Assembly (NCBI RefSeq): GCF_000224085.1
Contig: NC_015945.1
Span: forward strand, 2,720,501 to 2,784,500
From: Allomuricauda ruestringensis DSM 13258
GTDB lineage: Bacteria; Bacteroidota; Bacteroidia; Flavobacteriales; Flavobacteriaceae
DNA: 64,000 bases
Direction: 5' to 3'
Shown here: one piece after another, positions 53,462-62,722 of the stretch
Position numbering within the stretch: the first letter of the stretch is position 1
How the letters are laid out: every line of letters starts with the position of its first letter
Made by a program: the position numbers and the translations under genes
Notes under the pieces: model-generated
What the model saw: the letters and a program-made list of their open reading frames with translations, nothing else
Databases searched by the model: none
Told to the model about the DNA's origin: nothing

Positions 53462-54468
53462 TGTATCATCCAAGACTTTATGGGAGGTATTATGATATGG
53501 GTTTCAAGTATGGGAAACTGTTATACGAAAAGGTAAATTTTGGTGTACCCATTATAAGTAATGAAAAGATGGATTTTGGATTGAAATCCTATCAGATGCT
53601 AAGGGAATACTACCCCGAGGTCATTGAAGAAATTGAGGGGTTTGCATGTGGGATACAAGATCGACCCGAAGTTTTGGGTGCCTTTTTACTCAGTCTTGGG
53701 GTTTTTGATACCACGGGACAGTGCAGTGTTTTTGCCTGTAGGAACAAAGAGGATGTTATTATTGGACGCAACTATGATATGCGTTATGACTTTAAAAAGT
53801 TCACCGAAAGTTCATTGATTGCCCCAATGGACAGGTATGCCTATATCGGGCAATCCGATGTATTTATAGGCCGATCGGACGGGATCAATGAAAAAGGACT
53901 GTTCATTGCGATGTCCTTTGTCAATGGAACGAAGGTCCAGCCGGGAATTGGATTCCATTTTATTATCAGAAAGGTGTTGGAGAACTGTAGCGTTACCCAG
54001 CAGGCCATTGAAGTTGTTCAGCAGGCCAATATCTCTACGGCCTGTAATTTTCTCATTGCGGATCGTATGGGTGAGCTGGCCGTTGTGGAATCATGTCCCC
54101 AAGGAAGTTTTGTGAGAAGGCCCGGAGCAGGAGAACAGCATCTATTTATCACCAATCAGTTCCAAAGTGCGGAGATGAAAGCGTTCGAGGCAGAAGGAGT
54201 AGCCTGGAGCAAAAGCGCCGAACGCTATCAAGGAATGGAAACATTGCTTGGTGGCATGGATGGTATGGACCTACAGAAGGCCAAAGCAATCTTATCCGAT
54301 GGTTGTGTCTGCCTGGATTTAAAAAAAGAGCGCTTTGGGACCATATGGTCCGTTGTATCCAATTTGAACAAGGGCATCATTGAAAGGGCAGAGACGAAAC
54401 CGAGGATGAATAATTACAAACAGGATACCCGACTGGCGTGGTGGCTACAAAAAAGAAGTCGGTCCTAA
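53461..54468 (+). CDS. C45-type (acyl-CoA:6-APA acyltransferase-like) peptidase
   Basis: A 335-residue Ntn-hydrolase-like protein of family C45/choloylglycine hydrolase. The segment DTTGQCSVFACRNKEDVIIG gives a likely nucleophile Cys in the GQCS motif, followed by GRNYDMRYDF. No signal peptide is evident, so it may be cytoplasmic or start after a processing site. It is translated with the PD40 gene. It should cut or transfer acyl groups on amides; substrate unknown. Confidence 0.75.
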   Translation: MYHPRLYGRYYDMGFKYGKLLYEKVNFGVPIISNEKMDFGLKSYQMLREYYPEVIEEIEGFACGIQDRPEVLGAFLLSLGVFDTTGQCSVFACRNKEDVIIGRNYDMRYDFKKFTESSLIAPMDRYAYIGQSDVFIGRSDGINEKGLFIAMSFVNGTKVQPGIGFHFIIRKVLENCSVTQQAIEVVQQANISTACNFLIADRMGELAVVESCPQGSFVRRPGAGEQHLFITNQFQSAEMKAFEAEGVAWSKSAERYQGMETLLGGMDGMDLQKAKAILSDGCVCLDLKKERFGTIWSVVSNLNKGIIERAETKPRMNNYKQDTRLAWWLQKRSRS

Positions 54469-54519
54469 TGGATCCAATAGAGCAAATGAAGTTAGAATGA
54501 TAAAAACAAAGAAGGACAA

Positions 54520-55539
54520 ATGGGGAATGAAAACATAAGGTCAAAACTATTTTTTAAGCGGGCCATTTCAGGGAACCTGGTGGTGCAAGGTATTCGCTAT
54601 GCTCAGGACAAGTTTCTTTTGATGCTACTGATGCTATGTTTTTTCCAAAACGGTAGAGCACAGGACAAAACAATTTCCATCACCATAGACGATATCCCGA
54701 ATACCGAAATGTACGAGCAGAATGGATTCCGCTCGGACCTGCTGTTGATGTTGGACGCCCTTGACGTTCCCTTCACCATTTTCATCAATGAGGACAAAAT
54801 ATATAAGACACGATTCCGGGCCAAGAACGAAAAATTATTGGAAGCATGGATAGCGAATGCACAGTCCTTAATTGGAAACCATTCCTATAGCCATCCCAGG
54901 TATTCCGAAGTGGGGTATGAGGCCTTTATGGCAGATGTGGTCAAAGGCGAGGAACTGTCCAGGGACTTGGCCATCAAATATGACAAAGAGCTTCGGTATT
55001 TTCGCTTTCCCTTCAATGATATGGGGAAAGATTCCCTTCAACACCATCGGATGAGAGACTTTATGGAGTCCAGAAATATGGTCATCACACCCTTTACCAT
55101 TGAAAGTTCCGATTGGATGTTCGATGTGGTTTACCGATATTATCTCGAACAAGGGGAGCTGGAAAAGGCCAAGGCCATTGGGGAAGCATATGTGCAAAAG
55201 ACCATGGCGATGGTGGAACATTTTGAAACCGTTGCCCAAACCGAGCATGGGCGCCCCATGAGCCATATCTATCTCTGTCATGACAATCGGTTGAACACGG
55301 ATTACCTAGAAGAAATCATCATACGGTTAAAGCAGCAAGGTTACGATATTGTAGACCTTGATCAATCTTTGGAGGACCCATTGTATCAACTCCCGGATCA
55401 TTACTATAGAAAATGGGGGGTCAGTTGGTTGTACCGTTGGATGGCATCCCAAAAAATCAGGGTTTCATGGATGAAACAGGAACCCAGCCTCAAGGATATT
55501 GAGAGCACCTATCATGAAATAATCAAAAAACGACAGTAA
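54520..55539 (+). CDS. Polysaccharide-deacetylase-like exported protein
   Basis: A 339-residue carbohydrate esterase 4-like protein. After an N-terminal signal region (LLMLLMLCFFQNGRAQ), the motifs are ISITIDDIPN (Asp-Asp of the metal site) and GNHSYSHPRYS (His, His). The late YLCHDNRLNTDYLEEII matches the HxN-like end. Members remove acyl groups from amino sugars, but distant ones have other substrates. The start is not certain because several in-frame ATGs exist. It lies near the amidohydrolase-C45 unit. Confidence 0.8.
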   Translation: MGNENIRSKLFFKRAISGNLVVQGIRYAQDKFLLMLLMLCFFQNGRAQDKTISITIDDIPNTEMYEQNGFRSDLLLMLDALDVPFTIFINEDKIYKTRFRAKNEKLLEAWIANAQSLIGNHSYSHPRYSEVGYEAFMADVVKGEELSRDLAIKYDKELRYFRFPFNDMGKDSLQHHRMRDFMESRNMVITPFTIESSDWMFDVVYRYYLEQGELEKAKAIGEAYVQKTMAMVEHFETVAQTEHGRPMSHIYLCHDNRLNTDYLEEIIIRLKQQGYDIVDLDQSLEDPLYQLPDHYYRKWGVSWLYRWMASQKIRVSWMKQEPSLKDIESTYHEIIKKRQ

Positions 55540-55564
55540 ATACGTAACCTTATTTAAACAATCA

Positions 55565-57442
55565 ATGGACATGAATACATGTATAATCAGAAAATTCAAA
55601 ACAGTTTTTTTAGTCTGTTCCCTCATTTTTTTGGGAGCCTGTAGTAAGGATGATAACGGAGATGGTGGGCAACCTGTTGTCCCTATAATTAGTGATTTTG
55701 CCCCGACCAGTGGTCAGGTAGGGGACGAGGTCACTATAAATGGTAAACATTTCAGTACCACGGCCAGTGGGAACGCGGTGAAGTTCAATGACATCAAGGC
55801 CACCGTAAAGACGGCCACGAAGACCCAATTGATAGTGACCGTACCTGAGGGGGCAGCAACTGGAAAGGTCTCCGTAACCGTTAATGGGGAGGTTGGGACC
55901 AGTTTAACCGATTTCACCGTGTTGTTTTCCCCGAAGATTACCGTTCTTTCTGTGGACAATGGTTATGTGGGGGACCAGGTGACCATCGAGGGGGAAAACT
56001 TTGATGCCACCACCAGTGGCAATGAGGTTCTTTTTAACGGTACTTCAGCAACAGTGACCAGTGCCACGGAAACCGCTTTGGTGGTGACCGTGCCCGAAGG
56101 GGCCACAACGGGCAATATCAAGGTGACCGTCAATGGCATGACCACCACAAGTAGTGAAGTGTTTACGGTCAACCAACCACCAAGCATCAGTGGTTTTTCG
56201 CCCTTAAGCGGAATTATTGGTGAGGGAATCACCATTGAAGGTGAACATTTCAGCGCTACGGCTTCGGAGAACGAAGTTCTTATTAACGGTATGGTTGCCA
56301 ATCTCATATCGGCTTCTGAGACCACATTGGTAGTGGTGGTTCCTGAAGGGGCCAGTACAGGAAAAATCAGTGTCACTGTCGATGGAAAGGAAGTGATCAG
56401 TGGTGAAGACTTTGCGGTCCTGCCCCTGAAACAAATCGAAGCAGGAGGATATCATACCTTGATGGTAAAATCCGATAATACCTTGTGGGGATTCGGTTGG
56501 AATTACCAAGGCCAGTTGGGTGTTTCCGGTCAGGACAGGTATTTGAAGGCAGTTCATATCATGTCTGATGTCAAAACAGTAGCAGCGGGTGAAAGACATA
56601 CTTTGATTCTAAAAACCGATAATACCTTGTGGGCAACCGGTCGCAATACGTCGGGTGAACTGGGCGATGGTACCCAAACAAATGTCTTTGTACCCAAGCA
56701 AATCATGACAGATGTCCAGGCTATTGCGGCTGGACAGGCACATTCATTGATTTTAAAAACAGACAACACCCTTTGGAGTACTGGGAGTAATTCTTTTGGA
56801 CAATTGGGCAATGGCGGTTCGGGAAACATACATGTTGATTGTCAACAAGTAATGACAGATGTCAGGGCCATAGCTGCAGGGGCTGCCCATTCTTTGATCG
56901 TAAAGGAGGACAATACCTTATGGGTTACCGGATTCAACGGATATGGGCAGTTGGGTGACGGTACCCTTGTTCATATTCCTACTCCTAAGCAAGTGATGTC
57001 CGATGTGCTAATGGTTTCGGCAGGGCACAGTCACAGTTTGGTGATTAAAACAGATAAGACCTTGTGGGGTATGGGCCATAATGAATTTGGACAATTGCGG
57101 GGTAATGAAACAGAAAACGTTCTCATACCAAAACAAATCATGGCCGGTGTTGCCAAGGTATCCGCAGGATATGTGTATACGCTGATATTGGATCAGGATC
57201 AAACCTTATGGGGATTGGGCAACAATGAACATGGACTTTTGCATTCTGGAACCACCGAAGTTTCCAATTTTGCCCCAGTACAGATAATGGGGAATATCAA
57301 ACTACTGTCTGCCGGTAGTGTTCACAGTATGTTATATAGGGAGGACAATACCTTATGGAGTGCAGGAAGCAACAGTTATGGTCAATTGGGAGATGGGTCT
57401 ACTACTTCCTCCACCAATTCTGTTGGGGTGGAAATACCTTGA
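55565..57442 (+). CDS. Lipoprotein with three IPT/TIG domains and an RCC1-type seven-bladed propeller
   Basis: A 625-residue surface lipoprotein (LIFLGAC lipobox). Three near-identical IPT/TIG domains follow, each with G-E-x-V/I-T-I-x-G and a TVPEGA segment; then seven RCC1 repeats of about 50 residues, each with AGxxHSLxxKxDNTLWxxGxNxxGQLG, which is the number needed for a closed propeller. Such propellers bind proteins or peptides. No catalytic motif. Its role in the hydrolase cluster is unclear. A start at 55571 would remove two residues. Confidence 0.87.
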   Translation: MDMNTCIIRKFKTVFLVCSLIFLGACSKDDNGDGGQPVVPIISDFAPTSGQVGDEVTINGKHFSTTASGNAVKFNDIKATVKTATKTQLIVTVPEGAATGKVSVTVNGEVGTSLTDFTVLFSPKITVLSVDNGYVGDQVTIEGENFDATTSGNEVLFNGTSATVTSATETALVVTVPEGATTGNIKVTVNGMTTTSSEVFTVNQPPSISGFSPLSGIIGEGITIEGEHFSATASENEVLINGMVANLISASETTLVVVVPEGASTGKISVTVDGKEVISGEDFAVLPLKQIEAGGYHTLMVKSDNTLWGFGWNYQGQLGVSGQDRYLKAVHIMSDVKTVAAGERHTLILKTDNTLWATGRNTSGELGDGTQTNVFVPKQIMTDVQAIAAGQAHSLILKTDNTLWSTGSNSFGQLGNGGSGNIHVDCQQVMTDVRAIAAGAAHSLIVKEDNTLWVTGFNGYGQLGDGTLVHIPTPKQVMSDVLMVSAGHSHSLVIKTDKTLWGMGHNEFGQLRGNETENVLIPKQIMAGVAKVSAGYVYTLILDQDQTLWGLGNNEHGLLHSGTTEVSNFAPVQIMGNIKLLSAGSVHSMLYREDNTLWSAGSNSYGQLGDGSTTSSTNSVGVEIP

Positions 57443-57509
57443 ATTTCAGTTGATGTTATACTTGAATGTTGGCCACCTCTTCTAAGCATCGACTATTAAT
57501 TAGAGACGT

Positions 57510-58643
57510 ATGAAAACTTTTTTTTTCAACAATTCAAGACCGATATTGCTTGTACTTTTATTAGCCATGGGCCATATTGATTCTTTGAGTGGACAAAATG
57601 TCCTCTTTTCGGAAATAAGATATTTGATTGATCACGTCAATGTAGTGGATGTCAAGAAGGAAGAGGTGCGTCCCGACCAAAGTATTTTGGACTCAAAAGG
57701 AATCATCGAATCCGTAAGGAACTCCTATGGGGTAGATGTAAATGATTTTAAAACGGTCATTGGTGCCCAAGGGAAATATCCTTTTCCGGGTCTTAGGGAT
57801 ATGCATTCCCCTAAGCGAGGGAATCGTATGCCCTCCTTTATTAACAGGGAATGTATGATACCGTTTTTTATCGCCAATGAGGTAACCGGAGTTCGCGATA
57901 TTGTCCTTGGTGGACGCATTCCCCTTCGTAGGTCAGAGGCAGATGCGTCCCGTAAAGGATTGCGCAGTTTGGAACATGCACGTGATCTGTTGTTTGAAGG
58001 ATTTTTTAACGCCGAGGACTTTCGGCAATTGGCCATGTCCCAAGACCCTTCAGCGGAATGGATGCAGGCGATAGTCGGTCTATACGATCCGGATCGGACA
58101 GCAGATATTTCTGAGATCATGGTCAAGAACGATACATGGTATGTGCCCACCCACGTGAAGTGCAAAATGGAGACATTTGATGACGCCCCCAGTTTTATTG
58201 AGGATGCCAGAAATCAATATAGCCTCACCATGCTTTTGGATGCTTGGAATGCCGATGCTGATCGGGTGGTCGCCTTGGATTCCACAGCATATGGAAGGGA
58301 AGCTTATCGAAAGTTTTACCGAATGGGATTGGAAATCACCATGGAGGCCTTTGACGCTGGGATACGGATCTTAGTGGGAACCGATGTTGGCGACAGTTAT
58401 GTATATCCCGGATTTGCTGTGCATGATGAGTTGGAAGAACTGGTGTTTGCCGGATCGACCCCTATGGAAGCCTTTCGTGCGGCTACAATCGATACAGCTG
58501 AATTTTTAGGTATGGAAGGGCAATTTGGAACCATTGTAGCGAGAAGGGAAGCTGACTTTTTGCTATCGGATGCGATTCCTGTTCGGGACATTGGTCATAC
58601 CAAGGATATCCATGTACTAATTTGTAGAGGGGGCAGTACCTAA
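57510..58643 (+). pseudogene. Amidohydrolase-like protein with lost metal site (probable pseudoenzyme or decayed gene)
   Basis: An open frame of 377 codons with a signal (LLVLLLAMGHIDSLSG). The C-terminal half keeps amidohydrolase features (GLRSLEHARDL, ILVGTDVGDSYVYPG, DELEELVFAGSTPMEAFRAAT). The first metal motif, normally H-x-H, reads DMHSPKRG, and the region that should hold the carbamylated Lys is missing: RRSEADASRKGLRSLEH joins segments that in relatives lie about 90 residues apart. The frame is intact, so it may still be expressed as an inactive protein. Confidence 0.7.
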
Positions 58644-58713
58644 ATCGGGATCGACTTGATGGCATGTTGGAAAGTATTAAATCATTGCCGTTTGGCAACT
58701 AATTCAAATAATC

Positions 58714-59268
58714 ATGATGAAAAAAAAGATGTTTGTGCTTTTAATGGTTTTGGGAGTATTTGTTCGAAGCAGTGCCCAAGTACCTGAACCAGTAAATCAA
58801 ACCATCATACGTTTGACCGTGGTCAAGGACGGGGATAAAATCCTAATCCGAAAAACCCCGTACGGGTGGATGACCCCGGCAGTTTATTTTAAAGAACCGC
58901 AAAGCATACAAGAGGTTATTGATAAAATGGCGGGAAGCTATGGTGTTCAAATTTCCGGGATTGGTCTAAGGGGACTGTTTACCTATACCTATGATTTTAA
59001 GCCTACCGCTGATATACGCCAACTTTATGTGGCCAATTATGTCCGTGGGACCTTGGTGCCGCCATCCAAAAATGAGGAAGTGTATTGGATGCCGATAGAG
59101 GAGGCCTTGGGCAAATTAGGTGCAACGGTACCGGCATTAAAGGAAATGACCAAACAAATCTTGGATAAACCCGACAAGGTATGGGGAGGAGCTTTTAATC
59201 TTTTTAAAGTAAATGGAAATATGAAATCAAGTATGGTAGAGGACTTTTATCCATTGGCCGGTATGTAA
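58714..59268 (+). CDS. Exported Nudix-like protein without Nudix box
   Basis: A 184-residue protein with a signal peptide (MFVLLMVLGVFVRSSAQ). The order of strands and helices (IIRLTVVKDGDKILIRKTP, YGWMTPAVYFKEPQSIQEVI, RQLYVANYVRGTLVPPSKNEE, VYWMPIEEAL) is that of a Nudix fold. The catalytic G-x5-E-x7-REUxEExGU box is not present. It is therefore likely a binding or pseudo-hydrolase protein. The next hydrolase ATG overlaps its stop by one base. Confidence 0.6.
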   Translation: MMKKKMFVLLMVLGVFVRSSAQVPEPVNQTIIRLTVVKDGDKILIRKTPYGWMTPAVYFKEPQSIQEVIDKMAGSYGVQISGIGLRGLFTYTYDFKPTADIRQLYVANYVRGTLVPPSKNEEVYWMPIEEALGKLGATVPALKEMTKQILDKPDKVWGGAFNLFKVNGNMKSSMVEDFYPLAGM

Positions 59269-60701
59269 TGGATAAATCAAAAATCCTTAGTAACCTCCCA
59301 ATAATTTTCAAAAATAAAACGGTGTTTAAAAAAATGATCTGTTACCTATTTAGTAAGATGCGATTGTTCACATATAAACCAATTATGATGCTTTGTGCAA
59401 TTATGCTCTTGGGAATGTTCTTTAATGGAACCTTTGCACAAGATATGGATATCAATAGGTTGGATACCTATTTCAATACCTTGGAAAGCAATGACAAGTT
59501 CATGGGCAGCGTGGCTATTCTAAAAGATGGCAAGGTTGTCTATGATAAGCAGGTGGGATATTCCAATTTGGAATTGGAACAACAACCGGATGTAAACACA
59601 AGCTATGGGATCGGTTCTATTTCCAAGGTATTTACCGCTGTCCTGATTTTTAAGGCCATTGAGGAGGGGATGCTCGATCTGGATGGAACCATTGAAGGGT
59701 ATTTTCCTTCGATAATAAATTCGGAAAAGATTACCATTGCCCAATTATTGAGCCATCGAAGCGGTGTGTTCAATTTTACCGATGATAAGGAAAACTACCT
59801 TAGTTACCATACTTCCCATAAATCCCCCGAGGAAATGGTCAACATCATAGCGCAAGGGGGAAGTATGTTTGAACCGGGGGATAAAGGGGGGTACAGCAAT
59901 TCCAATTATGTATTGCTCTCCATTATTTTGGAAAAGGTGTACGGGCAGTCCTATGCAGCGATTTTGTGGGAGCAACTGATCGATCCGCTAGGACTTGCCC
60001 ACACGTATTTTGGAGGTCCTATGAATGGGAACCAGAAGGAGAGCCGTTCCTATACGTATGATGGCCGATGGAAACTCATGGAGGAAACAGATCCTTCCAT
60101 TGGATTGGGAGCGGGGGGTATTGTTTCTACCCCGTCGGACCTATTGGTCTTTGCTGATGCCCTGTTTACGGGTGGCCTATTGTCCAAGGCAAGCCTGTCC
60201 AAAATGAAGACCATACGGGAGAATTTTGGGATGGGACTGTTCAAGATAGCTTATAATGATCATGTCAGTTATGGTCATAATGGTGAGATTGACGGTTTTA
60301 TTGGGGCTATGCGATATTTTGAGGACGATAAGTATGGTTTTGTTGTCCTATCCAATGGATTGAACTATACCTTGAACACCATAACGGTCACCATGGTCAA
60401 TGCGCTTTACGGTAAGCACTATGATATCCCGGACTTTAGGGTGTACCACCCTAGGGCTAAGGAATTGGACGCCTACCTTGGCGTGTACTCCAGTGAATCC
60501 TTTCCTGTAAAATTATCGATTACCAGATCAGGGAAACAATTATTTGTACAAGCCCCAGGAGATGCAAAAATGAAGATGGTAGCCACTGCAAAAGGTGAAT
60601 TTAAATATGAACCTGCGGGGATTGCGATCAGGTTTTTCACTGAAAATGGTCAATTGGCCATTATCCAAGGCGGGAAAACACATGTGCTGACACGGGAGTA
60701 A
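59268..60701 (+). CDS. Serine hydrolase (beta-lactamase-like)
   Basis: A 477-residue exported enzyme. The N-terminal 60 residues include a hydrophobic segment (IMMLCAIMLLGMFFNGTFAQ) ending in a signal cleavage site; a shorter start at MMLCAIMLL is possible. Catalytic Ser117-I-S-Lys120, YSNSNYVLLSI and late HNGEIDGF motifs are intact, and the extra C-terminal domain is present. It is the sixth serine hydrolase of the region and sits after the Nudix-like gene with a 1-base overlap. Confidence 0.87.
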   Translation: MDKSKILSNLPIIFKNKTVFKKMICYLFSKMRLFTYKPIMMLCAIMLLGMFFNGTFAQDMDINRLDTYFNTLESNDKFMGSVAILKDGKVVYDKQVGYSNLELEQQPDVNTSYGIGSISKVFTAVLIFKAIEEGMLDLDGTIEGYFPSIINSEKITIAQLLSHRSGVFNFTDDKENYLSYHTSHKSPEEMVNIIAQGGSMFEPGDKGGYSNSNYVLLSIILEKVYGQSYAAILWEQLIDPLGLAHTYFGGPMNGNQKESRSYTYDGRWKLMEETDPSIGLGAGGIVSTPSDLLVFADALFTGGLLSKASLSKMKTIRENFGMGLFKIAYNDHVSYGHNGEIDGFIGAMRYFEDDKYGFVVLSNGLNYTLNTITVTMVNALYGKHYDIPDFRVYHPRAKELDAYLGVYSSESFPVKLSITRSGKQLFVQAPGDAKMKMVATAKGEFKYEPAGIAIRFFTENGQLAIIQGGKTHVLTRE

Positions 60702-60726
60702 CTAAAAATTTATATGAAATACGTAC

Positions 60727-61419
60727 ATGATGAAATTTGTTAATCGTAGGGATACCATGGCCGGGCTATTGATTTTACTGGGCCTTGTGGTGGGAATCTT
60801 GAGTATTGCCCCTGCCGTGGACAGTGAGGATTTTCTGATCAATGTGGTTGTTGATCCCATAGGAGTACAACTTAGTGCGCTGTTCCAATTCATTCTGTTT
60901 TTGACTTATATGGGGTTTGCGATTCTTTTATTTCCCATTTTGCAAAAAATAGACAGGGATCTGGCCCTTGGCTTTTTAAGCTTTCGAATCATTGCCGGTT
61001 GTATTTTGATTTTTGGTATCATGGTCATGCTTGCCATTCTGGCCCTAGGGCAAGAATTGGAGCTTTTTGGAAGTGGAAATGTTGGGGTCGGGCAGGCCGT
61101 TGGCCAGATGTTAAAGGTAATCAGGGATCAAACCAATCATGTTTTTATGGTCTTTGCCCTTGGTACGGGAAACCTGATGCTTTATTGGATGTTGCTTCGT
61201 TCGGATTTGTTACCGGACTGGCTTCCGTTATGGGGTTTGTTTGGCACCATGTTGTCCATTTCCGCTAGCGGGTTTTTATTGTTTGAATATGTGGAGGTAA
61301 TCACTCCGGAATATTTGATGATGAATGCTCCAACGGCACTTTTAGAACTGGTGTTGGGGATTTGGTTGTTGACCAAGGGGTTTAAGGTGAACAAAGGAGG
61401 TGAAGGGCATGTTTTGTAA
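60727..61419 (+). CDS. DUF4386-family membrane protein
   Basis: A 230-residue protein with six hydrophobic helices, among them LLILLGLVVGILSIAPAV, FILFLTYMGFAILLFPILQ and ALLELVLGIWLLTKGF. The DUF4386 family is of unknown function. It lies 25 bases after the serine hydrolase on the same strand, so it may be in its operon. No catalytic residues are evident. Confidence 0.82.
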   Translation: MMKFVNRRDTMAGLLILLGLVVGILSIAPAVDSEDFLINVVVDPIGVQLSALFQFILFLTYMGFAILLFPILQKIDRDLALGFLSFRIIAGCILIFGIMVMLAILALGQELELFGSGNVGVGQAVGQMLKVIRDQTNHVFMVFALGTGNLMLYWMLLRSDLLPDWLPLWGLFGTMLSISASGFLLFEYVEVITPEYLMMNAPTALLELVLGIWLLTKGFKVNKGGEGHVL

Positions 61420-61961
61420 AATGGTCTGAAAGTATTGAAATATGTCTTGCGTATATGGGTGAATGATATACTATGGGTTTACCCATTTAAAAAATAGTGG
61501 TCTACGCTTGGATTACCTTGGCTGTTGATGCGATGGGAAGGACAGTTGGCCCATTCCCTTGCCCCGGCACGAAGGTATATTTTCCTTGTCTTTCGGCTTC
61601 TATTTGGGCAACTTTACGGGGAATAAAGGCGTGGAAACAGTGCATATTGAGTTTGGAGACAAAATAGGTGAGGTAGAGAACAATTTTCCTCCTAACATGA
61701 TGACATGTTTTTGCAGAAAATTTCCTTGGACAGCCCCTGTGTTTTGGGTGAACCAGGAGCCGTATTTTTAATCATAGGTATTGCCTTGTTTTGAGAAAAC
61801 CAGGAAGTGATCGGTATGATAGGAACAAGAAGTTTGGAACCCTTAAAAAATGAGGTGTATGCCTTGGAAGATTTGTTGAAAAACATTCTAAAAATATCCG
61901 ATGCAATGGGCAACCTTTTGTGTGTCCGTTAATCAAATATGTAAATCATTTAAACATAAAA
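61420..61961. other. Gene-free or decayed region of about 540 bases
   Basis: No reliable gene. One frame reads LDSPCVLGEPGAVFLIIGIALF and, after a stop, TRSLEPLKNEVYALEDLLKN, which looks like a decayed coding region. I cannot assign its family. A promoter for the lipoprotein at 61962 must lie in the right end. Confidence 0.35.
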
Positions 61962-62486
61962 ATGGCTATGAAAAAAAATGTTTTGGCTTTTGCCGGTTGG
62001 GTTTGTTTTGCCTTAATTGTAGTATCCTGTGATTCGGATCAGGGTAATGCTTGTCCCAAGGATTTTGTGGGTGCATTGACCGGGCAGGAAGAACAGTTGG
62101 TCGGTACATGGGTATTGTCCGAGATAACTTCGGAATCTGCAATTGACCTGACCGATGATGAAGAGCAGAACCCTTCGACCGATCTGTTCGAACAATATTC
62201 CGAATGTGACCGGGATGCTTCCTATATTTTTGATGATGACCGAACCTATCGTTACGATCTAGGTCAACGTGTTGGAGATTGTGATTATCCTATCACTGCA
62301 ACGGGATCTTGGAAATTCAGTGCCCAAATATTGAGCCTAACTTCGACTTGTAGCATTCAGACCGCTCCATTGAAGTTGAACGCGGAGGGAGATACTTTTA
62401 CGTTTTCAGAAGTATACAAGCTAAAGGATGTTCATGGAACAATCATCCAGACCAAAATAGTATTTACCTATTCGTTGGCCCCATAG
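61962..62486 (+). CDS. Lipocalin-like lipoprotein
   Basis: A 174-residue lipoprotein (LIVVSC lipobox). After the signal, the strand-rich sequence LVGTWVLSEITSES, SYIFDDDRTYRYDLG, ATGSWKFSAQILSLTS and TFTFSEVYKL matches Bacteroidota lipocalin-like proteins. Two to three Cys may form disulfides. The ATG at 61962 is used, as the upstream frame lacks a signal. It is a single gene with unknown ligand. Confidence 0.75.
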   Translation: MAMKKNVLAFAGWVCFALIVVSCDSDQGNACPKDFVGALTGQEEQLVGTWVLSEITSESAIDLTDDEEQNPSTDLFEQYSECDRDASYIFDDDRTYRYDLGQRVGDCDYPITATGSWKFSAQILSLTSTCSIQTAPLKLNAEGDTFTFSEVYKLKDVHGTIIQTKIVFTYSLAP

Positions 62487-62722
62487 TTGAAGTACATGGC
62501 GTTCCCAATGGTTGGTTAGGCGGAGTAAGTTGTAGATATCGGAGATATTGTTGTTGGCTTTTTCCCATGATGGAAGGCTAGATTTCCACCATTTTTATGA
62601 ATAAATTTCAGTTTCAGGGATAGGAAGGTAAAAAGCTGTTCTAATCCGGTTTAGATTGACCAGAAGGAAGTTCCATGCGTTTCAAAATGTTATTCAATGA
62701 CGACCATTAAAATCAAAATTAT
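62487..62722. other. Intergenic region, nothing assigned
   Basis: No gene or clear signal seen between the lipoprotein and the dehydrogenase gene. Confidence 0.4.

Noticed and set aside
61559..61771. A 70-residue plus-strand frame in the gap before the lipocalin-like gene
   Set aside because: No recognisable features; it overlaps a different frame that reads more like decayed coding sequence.
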